From Bacteroidaceae bacterium (lineage in GTDB: Bacteria; Bacteroidota; Bacteroidia; Bacteroidales; Bacteroidaceae): DNA of 64,000 bases. The notes beneath the pieces were generated by a model, which was not told where the DNA came from, ran no database searches, and was given only the letters and a program-made list of their open reading frames with translations. The stretch spans positions 1 to 64,000 of the forward strand of contig JAILQO010000031.1 of assembly GCA_024698925.1 (NCBI GenBank), read 5' to 3'. Both the position numbers and the translations under genes were made by a program. Positions 1-8,512 of this stretch are shown in pieces. The stretch's first letter is position 1. Every line of letters begins with the position of its first letter.

Positions 1-8
1 CCTCCGTC

Positions 9-119
9 TCATACCCGTTCAGCCACCCGGAGCTTGGCGCTCCTGGCGCGGGGGTTGCGCGCGAGCTCCTCCTCGCTCGGGAGGATGGGCTTGCGGTAAA
101 CGGAACGCAGCGTCTGCAA
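9..119 (-). CDS. rsmH: C-terminal fragment of RsmH (16S rRNA m4C1402 methyltransferase), apparently misjoined
   Basis: Read in a frame other than that of pckA, the first ~110 bases encode [20 protein letters not shown] followed by [15 protein letters not shown] and a TGA stop. [10 protein letters not shown] near the C-terminus is characteristic of RsmH/MraW, which methylates C1402 of 16S rRNA and usually opens the division and cell-wall cluster. The stop overlaps a possible ATG (ATGA) running off the window edge, as expected for an ftsL-like gene downstream of rsmH. The stretch is far richer in G+C than the adjoining pckA. It shares about 11 bases (roughly 109-119) with the pckA reading, so the boundary is approximate. 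The likeliest explanation is a contig-end misassembly rather than a real gene fusion. Confidence 0.75.
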   Translation of the reverse strand: MQTLRSVYRKPILPSEEELARNPRARSAKLRVAERV

Positions 120-1068
120 AATCAATCTTGCCCTGTGCATCCACAGTCACGTTCTCCAGCAGAGCATTGCGGCGGATAGCGTTATAGATGTCAGGCTCGT
201 TCTCCTTGGAAAGGTTGATCACCTTGGCGTAGCAGCCGCCTTCCAGATTGAACACGCCCTCGTCGTCCCAGCCGTGCTCGTCGTCGCCAATGAGAAGACG
301 CTTGGGGTCGGTAGACAGAGTGGTCTTGCCGGTGCCGGAGAGGCCGAAGAAGATGGCGGTATTCTTGCCCGCCATATCGGTGTTGGCAGAGCAGTGCATA
401 GAAGCTATGCCCTGCAGGGGGAGGTAGTAGTTCTGCATAGAGAACATACCCTTCTTCATCTCACCGCCGTACCAGGTGTTGATAATGCACTGCTCGCGGC
501 TGGTGGTGTTGAAAGCTACACAAGTCTCAGAGTTCAGACCCAGCTCCTTGTAGTTCTCTACCTTTGCCTTAGAAGCGTTGTAGATAACGAAGTTAGGCTC
601 GAAGTTAGCCAACTCCTCCTCGGTGGGCTGAATGAACATATTCTTGATGAAGTGTGCCTGCCAGGCTACCTCCATGATGAAGCGGACAGCCAGGTGAGTA
701 CCCTCGTTAGCGCCGCAGAAAGCGTCAACAACGTACAGCTCCTTGTTGCAGAGCTCCTTGATGGCGATTTCCTTTACCTTTGCCCAAACTTCCTCGCTCA
801 TGGGGTGGTTGTCGTTCTTGTACTCCTCAGTTGTCCACCATACCTTGTCCTGGCTCTGTGCATCCTTTACGATGTACTTGTCCTTAGGAGAACGACCAGT
901 GTAGATACCAGTCATCACGTTGACAGCGTTCAACTCGGTGTTCTGGCCCTTGTCGAAACCTGTCAGACCAGCCTTTGTCTCCTCCTCAAAGAGGAATTCA
1001 TAAGAGGGATTGTGGGCAATCACGGTGCTACCGGTGATGCCGTACTTTGTCAAGTCTAATTTTGCCAT
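112..1068 (-). CDS. pckA: Phosphoenolpyruvate carboxykinase (ATP), 3'-truncated
   Basis: ATP-dependent PEP carboxykinase interconverts oxaloacetate + ATP with PEP + CO2 + ADP in the cytosol; in Bacteroidales it usually works in the CO2-fixing direction on the way to succinate. The N-terminal ~319 residues are present, starting [11 protein letters not shown]. Visible motifs are RSPKDKYIV, the kinase-1a P-loop [11 protein letters not shown] and the kinase-2 motif [11 protein letters not shown] full enzyme is about 535 residues. Family similarity stops after GKIDFAD, where VTENTRVSYP-like sequence would be expected; the ORF-track tail ([15 protein letters not shown]...) is an out-of-frame reading of an rsmH fragment. 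The real gene is probably intact and continues on another contig. A TAATTTTG promoter box lies upstream. Confidence 0.93.
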
Positions 1069-1141
1069 TTGTTAATCAAATATTTGATGGTTAAACGTAG
1101 AAACATAGATGCCAACAAGGCGCATTTCGCCTAAGGCGCTG

Positions 1142-1149
1142 CAAAATTA
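1142..1149 (-). promoter_or_regulatory. Bacteroidetes -7 box (TAATTTTG) upstream of pckA
   Basis: The minus strand reads TAATTTTG, matching TAnnTTTG, about 75 nt before the pckA start. I see no clear TTTG -33 element. The rest of 1069-1304 is AT-rich spacer with no convincing gene. Confidence 0.45.
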
Positions 1150-1304
1150 GTCTTTTCTTTTGAGCTGACGAAAAGAAAGACAAAAAAAATCTCCAAGAGC
1201 CTTTTATATTTATCTTTCATTTACACTTTTGCAAGGCTGATTTGGCAAAACCTTCGCTTTTATCTATTTAACCCAGACTCGATGTGTGGAACCATTGTTG
1301 TAAC

Positions 1305-2798
1305 CTATCTAAACAATGTTGTTCCATTCAGCGAGGCATCGCTGCTTTCGATCTTCAGTGTCCTATTGTTCACAGGAATGACAACGAGGGAGTCTGAACC
1401 CAACAACTTCTCCACCCATTCGCCTTCAGAGTCGGGGTTGTCAAGATCGCCCGTGAACTCCATCGCCACTTTGTCATAGTAAAGGACAGCTTTATGCTCA
1501 GATAGAGTTATGTTTTTGATGAGGAAGTTGTCACAAAGCTCATACTCCACAGAAGTGGAGAGATTGCCATAGCCCTTATGGCCGTCTATCACTCCATAAC
1601 TGCTAACCAGAACCATCGTCACGCTATTCATGTCATCGCCATTGCTCCATCGGCCGAAGATGGGGCTGTCGTAGTAAACGGTCGAGCCCACACTCGGTTC
1701 CTTCGTACCACATGGCATGGCATTGAAGGCTTGGTTGTAGCTCTCATGTGAGCGCTCGAGTTGAGATGTGACGTCGCGTGCCGTGCCGCCAGTATCTACG
1801 AGGAACATGGCGCTGGGATTGGAGCAGAGGGCTATCTTGTCTGCCCCTTTCACCTCCAGGGGATAAGGCATTACAAGCGGGTAATCGAGGTTATCAAACT
1901 GACTGCGCAGCCGTCCTTCACCTACATATTCAAGATCACCCTCGATAATCTTATAGACCTGCTTCTGATTGACCAGCACGCGGCCTTCACAGACGCGGTC
2001 GTAGAGACGCATGCGGCTGTCAAAGGCTTTCTCGAAGCTTTTATCCGGGTGTGCGATGTCATAGACGAAGAGTATTTCATGACTGGGATTCATGGCCAAC
2101 AGATAGCCATTTTGAACCAAGTCTTCACGTACGGCCCCATCGCGCTTGGGTGCTGAGTGATTGACGATATCGCTCAGAAGCTCGTTGCCCTCCTTGTCGA
2201 TGACGGCCCAGGTGTGTGCATCCTTCCACACGACGGCATAGCCCTCGTTGAAGCGGTTGGCAGCGTAGTAGTCAGTGGGGATAACCACCTCGCCCTTTTC
2301 ATCGAGATATCCCCAAAGCATACCGCCCTTGCCGTCGTCGGCACAGAACAGAGCACGACCACAGAAGAAGTTACCCGCATCGCGAGCCAATACGGAGAAT
2401 GCCTCCTTGCCGCTGCGGTCGATATAGCGGAGCTGGTCATTGCTATCCACCACGGGAGCATATTTTCCCGTGAAGGCGCCCACTTTCTTGTAGCCCTCCC
2501 CGATGGGCTTCGGGTCTTTCTCGGTCTTGAAGAAATAATAGAGGTTCGTCCCCTTGTCGAAGGCCGTAAAGATGCCGTTCACGGAGGAACTCGGTAGCAT
2601 CAGGTTCTCGGGCAGTTCAATGATGTCGCCCTCCAGATTCATGAGGAAGGCACCGTCGCCGCTATTGTTCTCAAAGGCCAGATAGTCGATGATACCTACA
2701 GTGTTGTTCTCGCCGCTCGTTGTGCCAGAGCAAGCAGTCAAGAGAGCTGCGCACAGCGCCACCAGCGCCATACACAAGGTTGAAAATCGTTTGTTCAT
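1305..2798 (-). CDS. WG-repeat lipoprotein
   Basis: A 497-residue predicted lipoprotein of unknown function. I chose the internal start MNKRFSTLCMALVALCAALLT because it gives a clean signal peptide ending in the lipobox LTAC; the longer ORF start only adds MKINVFAQLILKL. The N-terminal half has WG/KWG-type repeats: GYLDEKGEVVIPTDYY, RFNEGYAVV, WAVIDKEGNEL, LRYIDRSGKEAFSVL. These form small beta-structured modules common in surface lipoproteins. The C-terminal half (SVGSTVYYDSPIFGRWSN onward) is unrecognised. It is the last gene of a cluster of three exported proteins, and its ORF opens right after the stop of the LRR gene, so co-transcription is likely. Binding partner and role are unknown. 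Confidence 0.7.
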   Translation of the reverse strand: MNKRFSTLCMALVALCAALLTACSGTTSGENNTVGIIDYLAFENNSGDGAFLMNLEGDIIELPENLMLPSSSVNGIFTAFDKGTNLYYFFKTEKDPKPIGEGYKKVGAFTGKYAPVVDSNDQLRYIDRSGKEAFSVLARDAGNFFCGRALFCADDGKGGMLWGYLDEKGEVVIPTDYYAANRFNEGYAVVWKDAHTWAVIDKEGNELLSDIVNHSAPKRDGAVREDLVQNGYLLAMNPSHEILFVYDIAHPDKSFEKAFDSRMRLYDRVCEGRVLVNQKQVYKIIEGDLEYVGEGRLRSQFDNLDYPLVMPYPLEVKGADKIALCSNPSAMFLVDTGGTARDVTSQLERSHESYNQAFNAMPCGTKEPSVGSTVYYDSPIFGRWSNGDDMNSVTMVLVSSYGVIDGHKGYGNLSTSVEYELCDNFLIKNITLSEHKAVLYYDKVAMEFTGDLDNPDSEGEWVEKLLGSDSLVVIPVNNRTLKIESSDASLNGTTLFR

Positions 2799-2839
2799 AA
2801 GTTTAAGTATGAGTTGAGCAAATACATTTATTTTCACAG

Positions 2840-5326
2840 TTAGCGTTTGGATGGAATAAGCGCTTTCTGCGTCGTGCCGTCCGCGCGGCGGAGAATGTGA
2901 ACGCCTTTACCCTGTACAGAGGAGCGGTAACCGCCAAGCGTGTAATATTGATTGCCAGTAGCTGACAATCTTGCTCCGATGTTGGCGATGCCGACGGGAA
3001 GAATGTTGGGGAATATCACTCCCCAAGGAGATTGCCGGTATGCATCTATTGCCTGATCAGGTACGTATAACATAGCCTCTGTGTTGGCATCTTTGAAGGC
3101 ATTGGCATTCAGCGTGGGAGGGTCGAGGGCCAGACATTGAACCACGTGTAATTGTGCACACGCGCCAAAGGCATAGGCTCCCAGTTCTTTCGTGGTCGCC
3201 GGCAGTGTCACTTTTTCAAGATGACTTTCGTAGCAGGAATAATTTGTAACGAACTCTGTGCCGTCAAGCACAGAATAGCCTGCGCCCTTCCTGGCTGGCG
3301 GATAGTAGATGAGTTCACTATCATCAATGAGATACAGCACGCCATCCGCAGACTTATAAACGCTGTTATCATCGGCCACATAAATAGCCCTTAATTGGGG
3401 GCAATAGAAACATCCTGTTCCTATGCTTGTCACGCTTGCAGGAAGAGTGAGTGTCGTCAACCCATTACATCCCTGGAAAGCGCCGTCACCAAGCCTCTCC
3501 AGCCCTTGGTTCAATTTGACAGATGTCATCTTTTCACACTGGTAGAAGGCATTGGGCGCGATGGCGCTCACGGTGGTGGGTAGCGTAACAGTTCCTTTTT
3601 TGTAAGGTGGGCAATAGATGAGAGTCTCCGCCGGAATGCCTTGATACAGGACATCATTCATAAGCATGAAGTGTGTATTATCTGGATCCAGCGTCAGCTG
3701 CTGAATGCTTGTCGCCCCTGCGAAGACGGCCTCTCCAATCGACGCTACTAGCGCTGGAATATGAATCGCTTCCAACGCTGATGAATAAGTGAAAGCGTTG
3801 TCATGAATCTCCAACAACCCTTCTGGCAGAACTATGCTGCGCAGTTGGTGGCAGTTACTGAAAGCCCATTCGGGGATGGTGTTAAGCCCTGAGAAATATT
3901 GAAGTTCATTGAATGTCGTGATATCTGTTTTGTAGAATGTCCTGCCGATATCCTCGACGCTGCGCGCTTCGCCATAAGAGAGCAATCCATCATGGTTCGT
4001 GTCCCAGTTCGCCACACACAGTTGCTTCACCAGCGGGTCCTCGAAGTCGATAATGTTTTCAAACGTAAAGTCATAATGCCCAGTGGCAATGATATGGTTG
4101 AATTTCGACCATGACATTGTCGTGCTGAACGCCTTTTTGCAACCTTGTACATTGGGTACAATCAGCAGGGCATCGCGAAAGTTTCTCTTATTGAACGTAC
4201 TGTCCGCTATTATGAAAGGATCCCTGAAACCGACTCTTACAACCTTAATGTCCGCTACATAGCTGTTGAAGGCGTAGTTGCCTATTTTCTCCACACTACG
4301 TGGCAGCTCCACGTGAGTCATATCATCCAGATGGTTGAAGGCATAACTACTTATCACCTTGATGCCATCCGGAATGGTGACGCGTTGCACCAGCTGCCCT
4401 TCGGCATGAGAGGGAGAAGGAGGAAAGCGGAGATGATGTGTGTAGAAGATAGGATTGGAATCTGCAGTCGTAAATGTGATGAGGCTCCATTTTTCCAAAG
4501 CACGGCAGAAAACCTTCTCTAAGCCCTTGCATTGTTTGAACGCACTCTTGCCGATGGTGAGAGTGTCTTCATTGAAGAGTTCCAACGTTTTGATGTTTTT
4601 GCAGTTGGCAAAGGCTTCTTCCCCAATGTTCTTCAGGTTACCGGATAGAGTCAGTTGGGTTAGCCCTGTACAACCTTTGAAGGCATCGTTGCCGATGGTT
4701 TTCAATTTGCGCGGAAGGTTCAATTGAGTAAGGCCCGTGCAACCAGTAAAACCACTGAGGTTTTCAAGTGTTTCAGGGAACTTTACAGATGTGAGAGCAA
4801 TGCAGTTCTCAAAGGCATAGGGCGCTATATCGGTAAGGGTGTTGTGGCTGCTGAAATGCACATTCTTCAGCTTGCTACAGCCGGAAAAGGCATACTCCCC
4901 GATGGTCGTAGCACCACCCTCGAAGATGACATCGGTCAATGCAGCACAATCCATAAAAGCTTTTTGCCCCACTTCTACCGTCGGGAGGATACGAATAGAG
5001 GTAATTTCTCTATTACGAAAGGCCTCATCATAGATACCCACGACATCCGCATCCACATAGATGGTATCATATCGAGGTCCTGCAGGCAGAAAAGTCACAG
5101 ACTTCTCCACCAAGTAGTAGAATGATACATGCTTAGGTACTACAACTCGGTCGACATCGCTTCCTGCCACGTAAGCTTTATTATCGCTTATGTAATAATA
5201 AAGACTGTCATGATGTCTTTTCTGTGTATAATAAAAATCAGGCATTGCTGATAGCTGTGAGCATAGACACAGCAAGGCAGAAACAAGAAGAAACTTGGGT
5301 ATATGATTTCTGTTGTTTACGTTCAT
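2840..5326 (-). CDS. BspA-type leucine-rich-repeat surface protein with one EF-hand
   Basis: An 828-residue secreted protein with signal peptide (FLLVSALLCLCSQLSA, cleavage near residue 27). Two blocks of LRR_5/BspA repeats (units such as TIGEYAFSGCSKLKNV, IGNDAFKGCTGLTQL) span about residues 95-360 and 475-770. Between them, at about 442-453, lies DTNHDGLLSYGEA, a full EF-hand loop with acidic or polar residues at positions 1, 3, 5, 9 and 12, so Ca2+ binding is plausible. The tail YYTLGGYR...GKGVHILRRADGTTQK resembles the C-terminal tails of other exported Bacteroidales proteins and may be a sorting or anchoring signal. BspA-like proteins bind host or microbial surfaces; the ligand here is unknown. 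The gene lies 18 nt after the propeller-like gene and just before the WG lipoprotein, so all three are probably one operon. Confidence 0.85.
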   Translation of the reverse strand: MNVNNRNHIPKFLLVSALLCLCSQLSAMPDFYYTQKRHHDSLYYYISDNKAYVAGSDVDRVVVPKHVSFYYLVEKSVTFLPAGPRYDTIYVDADVVGIYDEAFRNREITSIRILPTVEVGQKAFMDCAALTDVIFEGGATTIGEYAFSGCSKLKNVHFSSHNTLTDIAPYAFENCIALTSVKFPETLENLSGFTGCTGLTQLNLPRKLKTIGNDAFKGCTGLTQLTLSGNLKNIGEEAFANCKNIKTLELFNEDTLTIGKSAFKQCKGLEKVFCRALEKWSLITFTTADSNPIFYTHHLRFPPSPSHAEGQLVQRVTIPDGIKVISSYAFNHLDDMTHVELPRSVEKIGNYAFNSYVADIKVVRVGFRDPFIIADSTFNKRNFRDALLIVPNVQGCKKAFSTTMSWSKFNHIIATGHYDFTFENIIDFEDPLVKQLCVANWDTNHDGLLSYGEARSVEDIGRTFYKTDITTFNELQYFSGLNTIPEWAFSNCHQLRSIVLPEGLLEIHDNAFTYSSALEAIHIPALVASIGEAVFAGATSIQQLTLDPDNTHFMLMNDVLYQGIPAETLIYCPPYKKGTVTLPTTVSAIAPNAFYQCEKMTSVKLNQGLERLGDGAFQGCNGLTTLTLPASVTSIGTGCFYCPQLRAIYVADDNSVYKSADGVLYLIDDSELIYYPPARKGAGYSVLDGTEFVTNYSCYESHLEKVTLPATTKELGAYAFGACAQLHVVQCLALDPPTLNANAFKDANTEAMLYVPDQAIDAYRQSPWGVIFPNILPVGIANIGARLSATGNQYYTLGGYRSSVQGKGVHILRRADGTTQKALIPSKR

Positions 5327-5344
5327 AGATGTTTTTTGAGATTG

Positions 5345-6565
5345 TTACTTCGCAGTCTTCATGATCTTCCCGACGGCATTGCGGTAGCCCTTCACACCTT
5401 TGGGATTCAGAATCCACAGGTCGCAGCTTTCATGAGCGCCACCCATGCCTTCTGCCCAATCCTCCAGCACGACGATATTACCCAAGGCGTCAATATGCAT
5501 ACGGCAGAACTGTACATACAGTTCATTCTTTAACATGCCGTCAGGCAGGCTGGGATGCTCGCCTAAAGCCACGGGGGTGTCAAAGGCACCGACCTCAAAG
5601 AACTGAACAGCATACTCTTTACTGACATCAGAGTATGTAACAAGACTGCCGTCTGGAAGGACACCCACCTTGTAAAAATCTTCCGCTTGTGTAGGAGGCA
5701 CCTTGAGGTATTCTTCCCAAGTGCCAGGCTCCTTCACATTCATGCGGAAGATACGGCGCTTCACAGCAACATATATATAGTCACCCTGAAGCGTCATCTG
5801 ATATTCCTTCAAGGGATTGGGGGTGTACCCCTCGTTCTCCTTCAGCTGAACGAAATAGGGCTGGTTAAAGAGCTTGAAGTACTTCGACTTGCCCTCTTTC
5901 GTAACCTGCCACACGGAACCGTTGTCCACACCCCAGCAGGTGCCGTTGGCATCCATCTGACAATGTTCCATGACGCCAAAGCCCTTCTCTACAGGGAAGC
6001 GGATGATGGCTTTCATCGCTTCCAAGTCATATAAGACATAGTAGTCGGTTGTCCAGGAAGAGCCTGGTTCGTCTGGCACTTCGATATAATACAGAATGTA
6101 TTTCCCGTTATGGGCTACAATCTCCATCGCCGTCCCAAGCTTCGGGGAGGACGTCACCGATTTGCCATCCCAGATGCGCACGTATGTTTTGTTACTCCCC
6201 GGCATACGATGTTGCAGCATCAGTTTGCCGCCCGAGTACCAGATATTCCTGATTTCCGGGCGGGCACCCTCATAGATACCTTTGATGCCAGGGATGACCG
6301 TCGTCACCACCCCGGTCTGGTTATCAATGGCCAATACCGCGTTGTTCTCATCGCTTTCCAAGATGTAAGTAACACTGTCGGCGAGCGCCATGTGCCGTAT
6401 GCCATATTCATAGCAGCACCAGCGTTTCTCCGTGGGTTTCTGCTGCGTGGTACGCGTGTTGGTCGCAGTTCGTGAGTTCGTTCGTTTCACTTGGGCCTGA
6501 CTGTTCAACGTCAAGACTGCTGTCAATGTCAGGAGCAGTACTTGCTTTGCGAAGGTTGTTTTCAT
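5345..6565 (-). CDS. Secreted protein, possibly beta-propeller, unknown function
   Basis: 406 residues with a signal peptide (MKTTFAKQVLLLTLTAVLTLNSQAQ) followed by a Ser/Thr/Arg/Gln-rich linker. The remainder has repeated short beta-strand patterns (VTYILESDENNAVLAIDNQTGVV, KSVTSSPKLG, GDYIYVAVKRRIFRMN, DGSLVTYSD, DALGNIVVLED) that suggest a propeller. I recognise no catalytic motif. It is the first gene of the three-gene exported cluster, with a TACCTTTG box about 75 nt upstream. The product may be periplasmic or surface-exposed. It could equally be another all-beta fold. Confidence 0.6.
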   Translation of the reverse strand: MKTTFAKQVLLLTLTAVLTLNSQAQVKRTNSRTATNTRTTQQKPTEKRWCCYEYGIRHMALADSVTYILESDENNAVLAIDNQTGVVTTVIPGIKGIYEGARPEIRNIWYSGGKLMLQHRMPGSNKTYVRIWDGKSVTSSPKLGTAMEIVAHNGKYILYYIEVPDEPGSSWTTDYYVLYDLEAMKAIIRFPVEKGFGVMEHCQMDANGTCWGVDNGSVWQVTKEGKSKYFKLFNQPYFVQLKENEGYTPNPLKEYQMTLQGDYIYVAVKRRIFRMNVKEPGTWEEYLKVPPTQAEDFYKVGVLPDGSLVTYSDVSKEYAVQFFEVGAFDTPVALGEHPSLPDGMLKNELYVQFCRMHIDALGNIVVLEDWAEGMGGAHESCDLWILNPKGVKGYRNAVGKIMKTAK

Positions 6566-6639
6566 TATCTTCTGGTTTTAATGGTTGGGTTATCACAGAT
6601 TCGTCTTCTTGCTCTTGGGCTTGAGTCGTGAAATCGCTG

Positions 6640-6647
6640 CAAAGGTA
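6640..6647 (-). promoter_or_regulatory. Bacteroidetes promoter (TACCTTTG) for the 6565-to-1305 cluster
   Basis: The minus strand reads TACCTTTG, a perfect TAnnTTTG match, about 75 nt upstream of the first exported-protein gene. It is divergent from the plus-strand promoter at 6752-6783, so the two transcription units share a control region of about 130 bp. Confidence 0.6.
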
Positions 6648-6751
6648 CAACTTAATCCCCACAACGAGCATAACTTTTTTATGGCATATCGCGAAGGGTT
6701 ATGTCTTTTCCATGTCTTTTCTATGCTTTTTAACCCCACTACTTGCAATTT

Positions 6752-6783
6752 TTTGCTCTTCTGACGATTATTTCATACCTTTG
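6752..6783 (+). promoter_or_regulatory. Bacteroidetes promoter (TTTG-20-TACCTTTG); decides the downstream start
   Basis: TTTG at 6752-6755 and TACCTTTG at 6776-6783 are separated by 20 nt, the canonical spacing. Transcription should begin near 6790, so the ORF-track start at 6743 cannot be used and the gene must begin at 6800 or, more likely, 6842. Confidence 0.65.
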
Positions 6784-6841
6784 CACGGCGAAACAACAAA
6801 TGTCTGAGGAAATATCCAACAAGTATCAACAAGTGTCAGTT

Positions 6842-7768
6842 ATGAAATACGAGAAACTGTGTCGTGCCATAGAGGAACAACTGCATCGCGAGATGCACAC
6901 ACCCGCGGACTTTGAATACCTGTCTGAGCAATTGCAGAGACAGACGGGCGATTCCGTCAGCAGCACTACGCTCATGCGTCTATGGGGCTATCGTCCGTCT
7001 GTGACGGTGCGCACAAGTACGCTTGACATTCTGGCGCGTTTCATCGGTTATGAAGATTATACGCATTTCAATAGCGCCTGTATGGAAGAAGATGCACAGG
7101 CGGAACCAGCAGGCATCGTCGAGGAAGTCAAGGAGAAACCTTCCCGCTTCCACTACGGATACATGGCGGCAGCAGTGGCCGTCATTGTGGTCTGTGCCGG
7201 AATGTTTCTGTTTTTCAGCTTACGGTTCAGGCCCACTGAAGAAGTTGCGGCCCAGCGGTCCCAGCCTCATTTCATCACCAAACTGTCTGAACTGGGCAAC
7301 AACCGAAAATATCTTATTCATACACGCCGTGACCGGCGGGGTATCTTAGGTATTAGCAGTCGCCATCTGGCCAGTACCTACGGTATAGCCCGCTTTTATC
7401 ATTGTGATGAGCCCTCGCCTTTTGCACTCATTCAATACGAAGATAACTACTACCTGTATAGCGTGCAGGAAGACCTTTTCGTCAATGTCTTGCAATATCT
7501 GACCAATCAGCCCCTGCGACAAGATTTTGGCAAAGAGAACTGGTGCGCCTTTGATATTCGGCCGGAGAGAGGCTGCTTTGTCATCGATTTCAAGTCTCAT
7601 ACAAAAGTCTATACCCTGAATGTGAATGCAGGTGATGGTATCATCATCGATGATTGGGGCACCACCAACGGCACCTATGATGATGGCAATCTATTCATCC
7701 TGGAGGACGTTGGTCCCTTTGACCCTACAGAAGCTTTCATCCTATTACAAAACTCGCTGACAGACTGA
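6842..7768 (+). CDS. Membrane-anchored protein: N-terminal DNA-binding-like domain, TM helix, beta-trefoil-like exported domain
   Basis: 308 residues from the start MKYEKLCRAIEEQL, chosen because a promoter overlaps the longer ORF. Residues 1-80 (STTLMRLWGYRPSVTVRTSTLDILARFIGY) match a helical domain seen at the N-terminus of many Prevotella proteins, which resembles a helix-turn-helix. A linker and one TM helix (YMAAAVAVIVVCAGMFLFFSL, about 107-127) follow. The C-terminal ~170 residues (RKYLIHTRRDRRGILGIS, FALIQYEDNYYLYSV, DDGNLFILED) look like a lectin-like beta-trefoil. The topology suggests a one-component sensor linking an outside ligand to transcription. It is divergent from the secreted LRR cluster, which it may control. 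Function is inferred; a cytosolic adaptor role is possible. Confidence 0.6.
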   Translation: MKYEKLCRAIEEQLHREMHTPADFEYLSEQLQRQTGDSVSSTTLMRLWGYRPSVTVRTSTLDILARFIGYEDYTHFNSACMEEDAQAEPAGIVEEVKEKPSRFHYGYMAAAVAVIVVCAGMFLFFSLRFRPTEEVAAQRSQPHFITKLSELGNNRKYLIHTRRDRRGILGISSRHLASTYGIARFYHCDEPSPFALIQYEDNYYLYSVQEDLFVNVLQYLTNQPLRQDFGKENWCAFDIRPERGCFVIDFKSHTKVYTLNVNAGDGIIIDDWGTTNGTYDDGNLFILEDVGPFDPTEAFILLQNSLTD

Positions 7769-7817
7769 AAGTTGACAATATCAGTCTGTCGGCGAGTGGG
7801 GAATGTAATAGCGATGG

Positions 7818-8474
7818 TTACAGCTTCTCGCCGTAGCAGAGATCGCCACAATCTCCAAAGCCCGGGACGATATATTTGTTGGCGTTCATGCCCGGATCGA
7901 TGGCAGCACACCAGACGGTAGCATCCTCCGGCAGCGTCTGACGCAGTACGTCCAAACCTTCGGGGGTGGCAATGACGCAGCAGATATGGACCTCCTTGGG
8001 GTGACCAGTCTTGACCAAAGCTTCATAACTGGCTGCCATCGAACCGCCGGTAGCCAGCATGGGATCTACGATGACGAGCGTCTTGCCCTTGCATGAAGGA
8101 GCTGCCATATATTCTGTGTGAATACCTACCTCGGTGTGTTCGCGGTTGGTGTACATACGGTAGGCTGAGACGAAACCGTTGGCGGCCTTGTCAAAGACAT
8201 GCAGGAAACCCTCGTGGAAAGGCAGGCCTGCACGCAGTACGGTGGCAATCAGCAGGTCATCCTTGGGGACGGGAATATCGAGTGTGCCCAGCGGAGTGGT
8301 GACGGTCTTGGCCTTGTAGGTGAGCGTCTTGGACAGCTCAAAAGCCATCATTTCACCGATGCGCTGAACGTTATTGCGGAATAGCAGTCGATTCTTCTGG
8401 TACGTTTTGTCACGCAACTCTGCCATGTACTGATTCATGACGGAGTTCTGCTCTGCGAAATTGATAATCTTCAT
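7818..8474 (-). CDS. upp: Uracil phosphoribosyltransferase
   Basis: Converts uracil + PRPP to UMP (pyrimidine salvage, cytosol). 218 residues, about the family length. The PRPP-binding loop reads VIVDPMLATGGSMAA at about residues 131-145. LIATVLRAGLPFHEG matches the conserved upstream strand and loop, and the C-terminal IDPGMNANKYIVPGFGDCGDLCYG matches the uracil-binding flexible loop. The gene follows the argH-lipoprotein pair by about 38 nt and may be read from the pyrE promoter, which would group salvage with de novo pyrimidine synthesis. I saw no TAnnTTTG box immediately upstream. Confidence 0.95.
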   Translation of the reverse strand: MKIINFAEQNSVMNQYMAELRDKTYQKNRLLFRNNVQRIGEMMAFELSKTLTYKAKTVTTPLGTLDIPVPKDDLLIATVLRAGLPFHEGFLHVFDKAANGFVSAYRMYTNREHTEVGIHTEYMAAPSCKGKTLVIVDPMLATGGSMAASYEALVKTGHPKEVHICCVIATPEGLDVLRQTLPEDATVWCAAIDPGMNANKYIVPGFGDCGDLCYGEKL

Positions 8475-8512
8475 AGTGGTAGTTTATAAGCGTTTTTTGA
8501 ATGATTAAATGG

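Noticed and set aside
302-330. Possible frameshift inside pckA
   Set aside because: The frame is open from 1068 to the joint near 112; the anomaly is at the contig end only.
274-1059. Plus-strand 261-aa ORF opposite pckA
   Set aside because: Antisense shadow of pckA with no family features.
4380-4445. PPSPSHAEGQL stretch of the LRR protein as another repeat insertion
   Set aside because: The coding DNA resembles a C-rich/G-rich palindrome only weakly, and LRR spacers vary in length.
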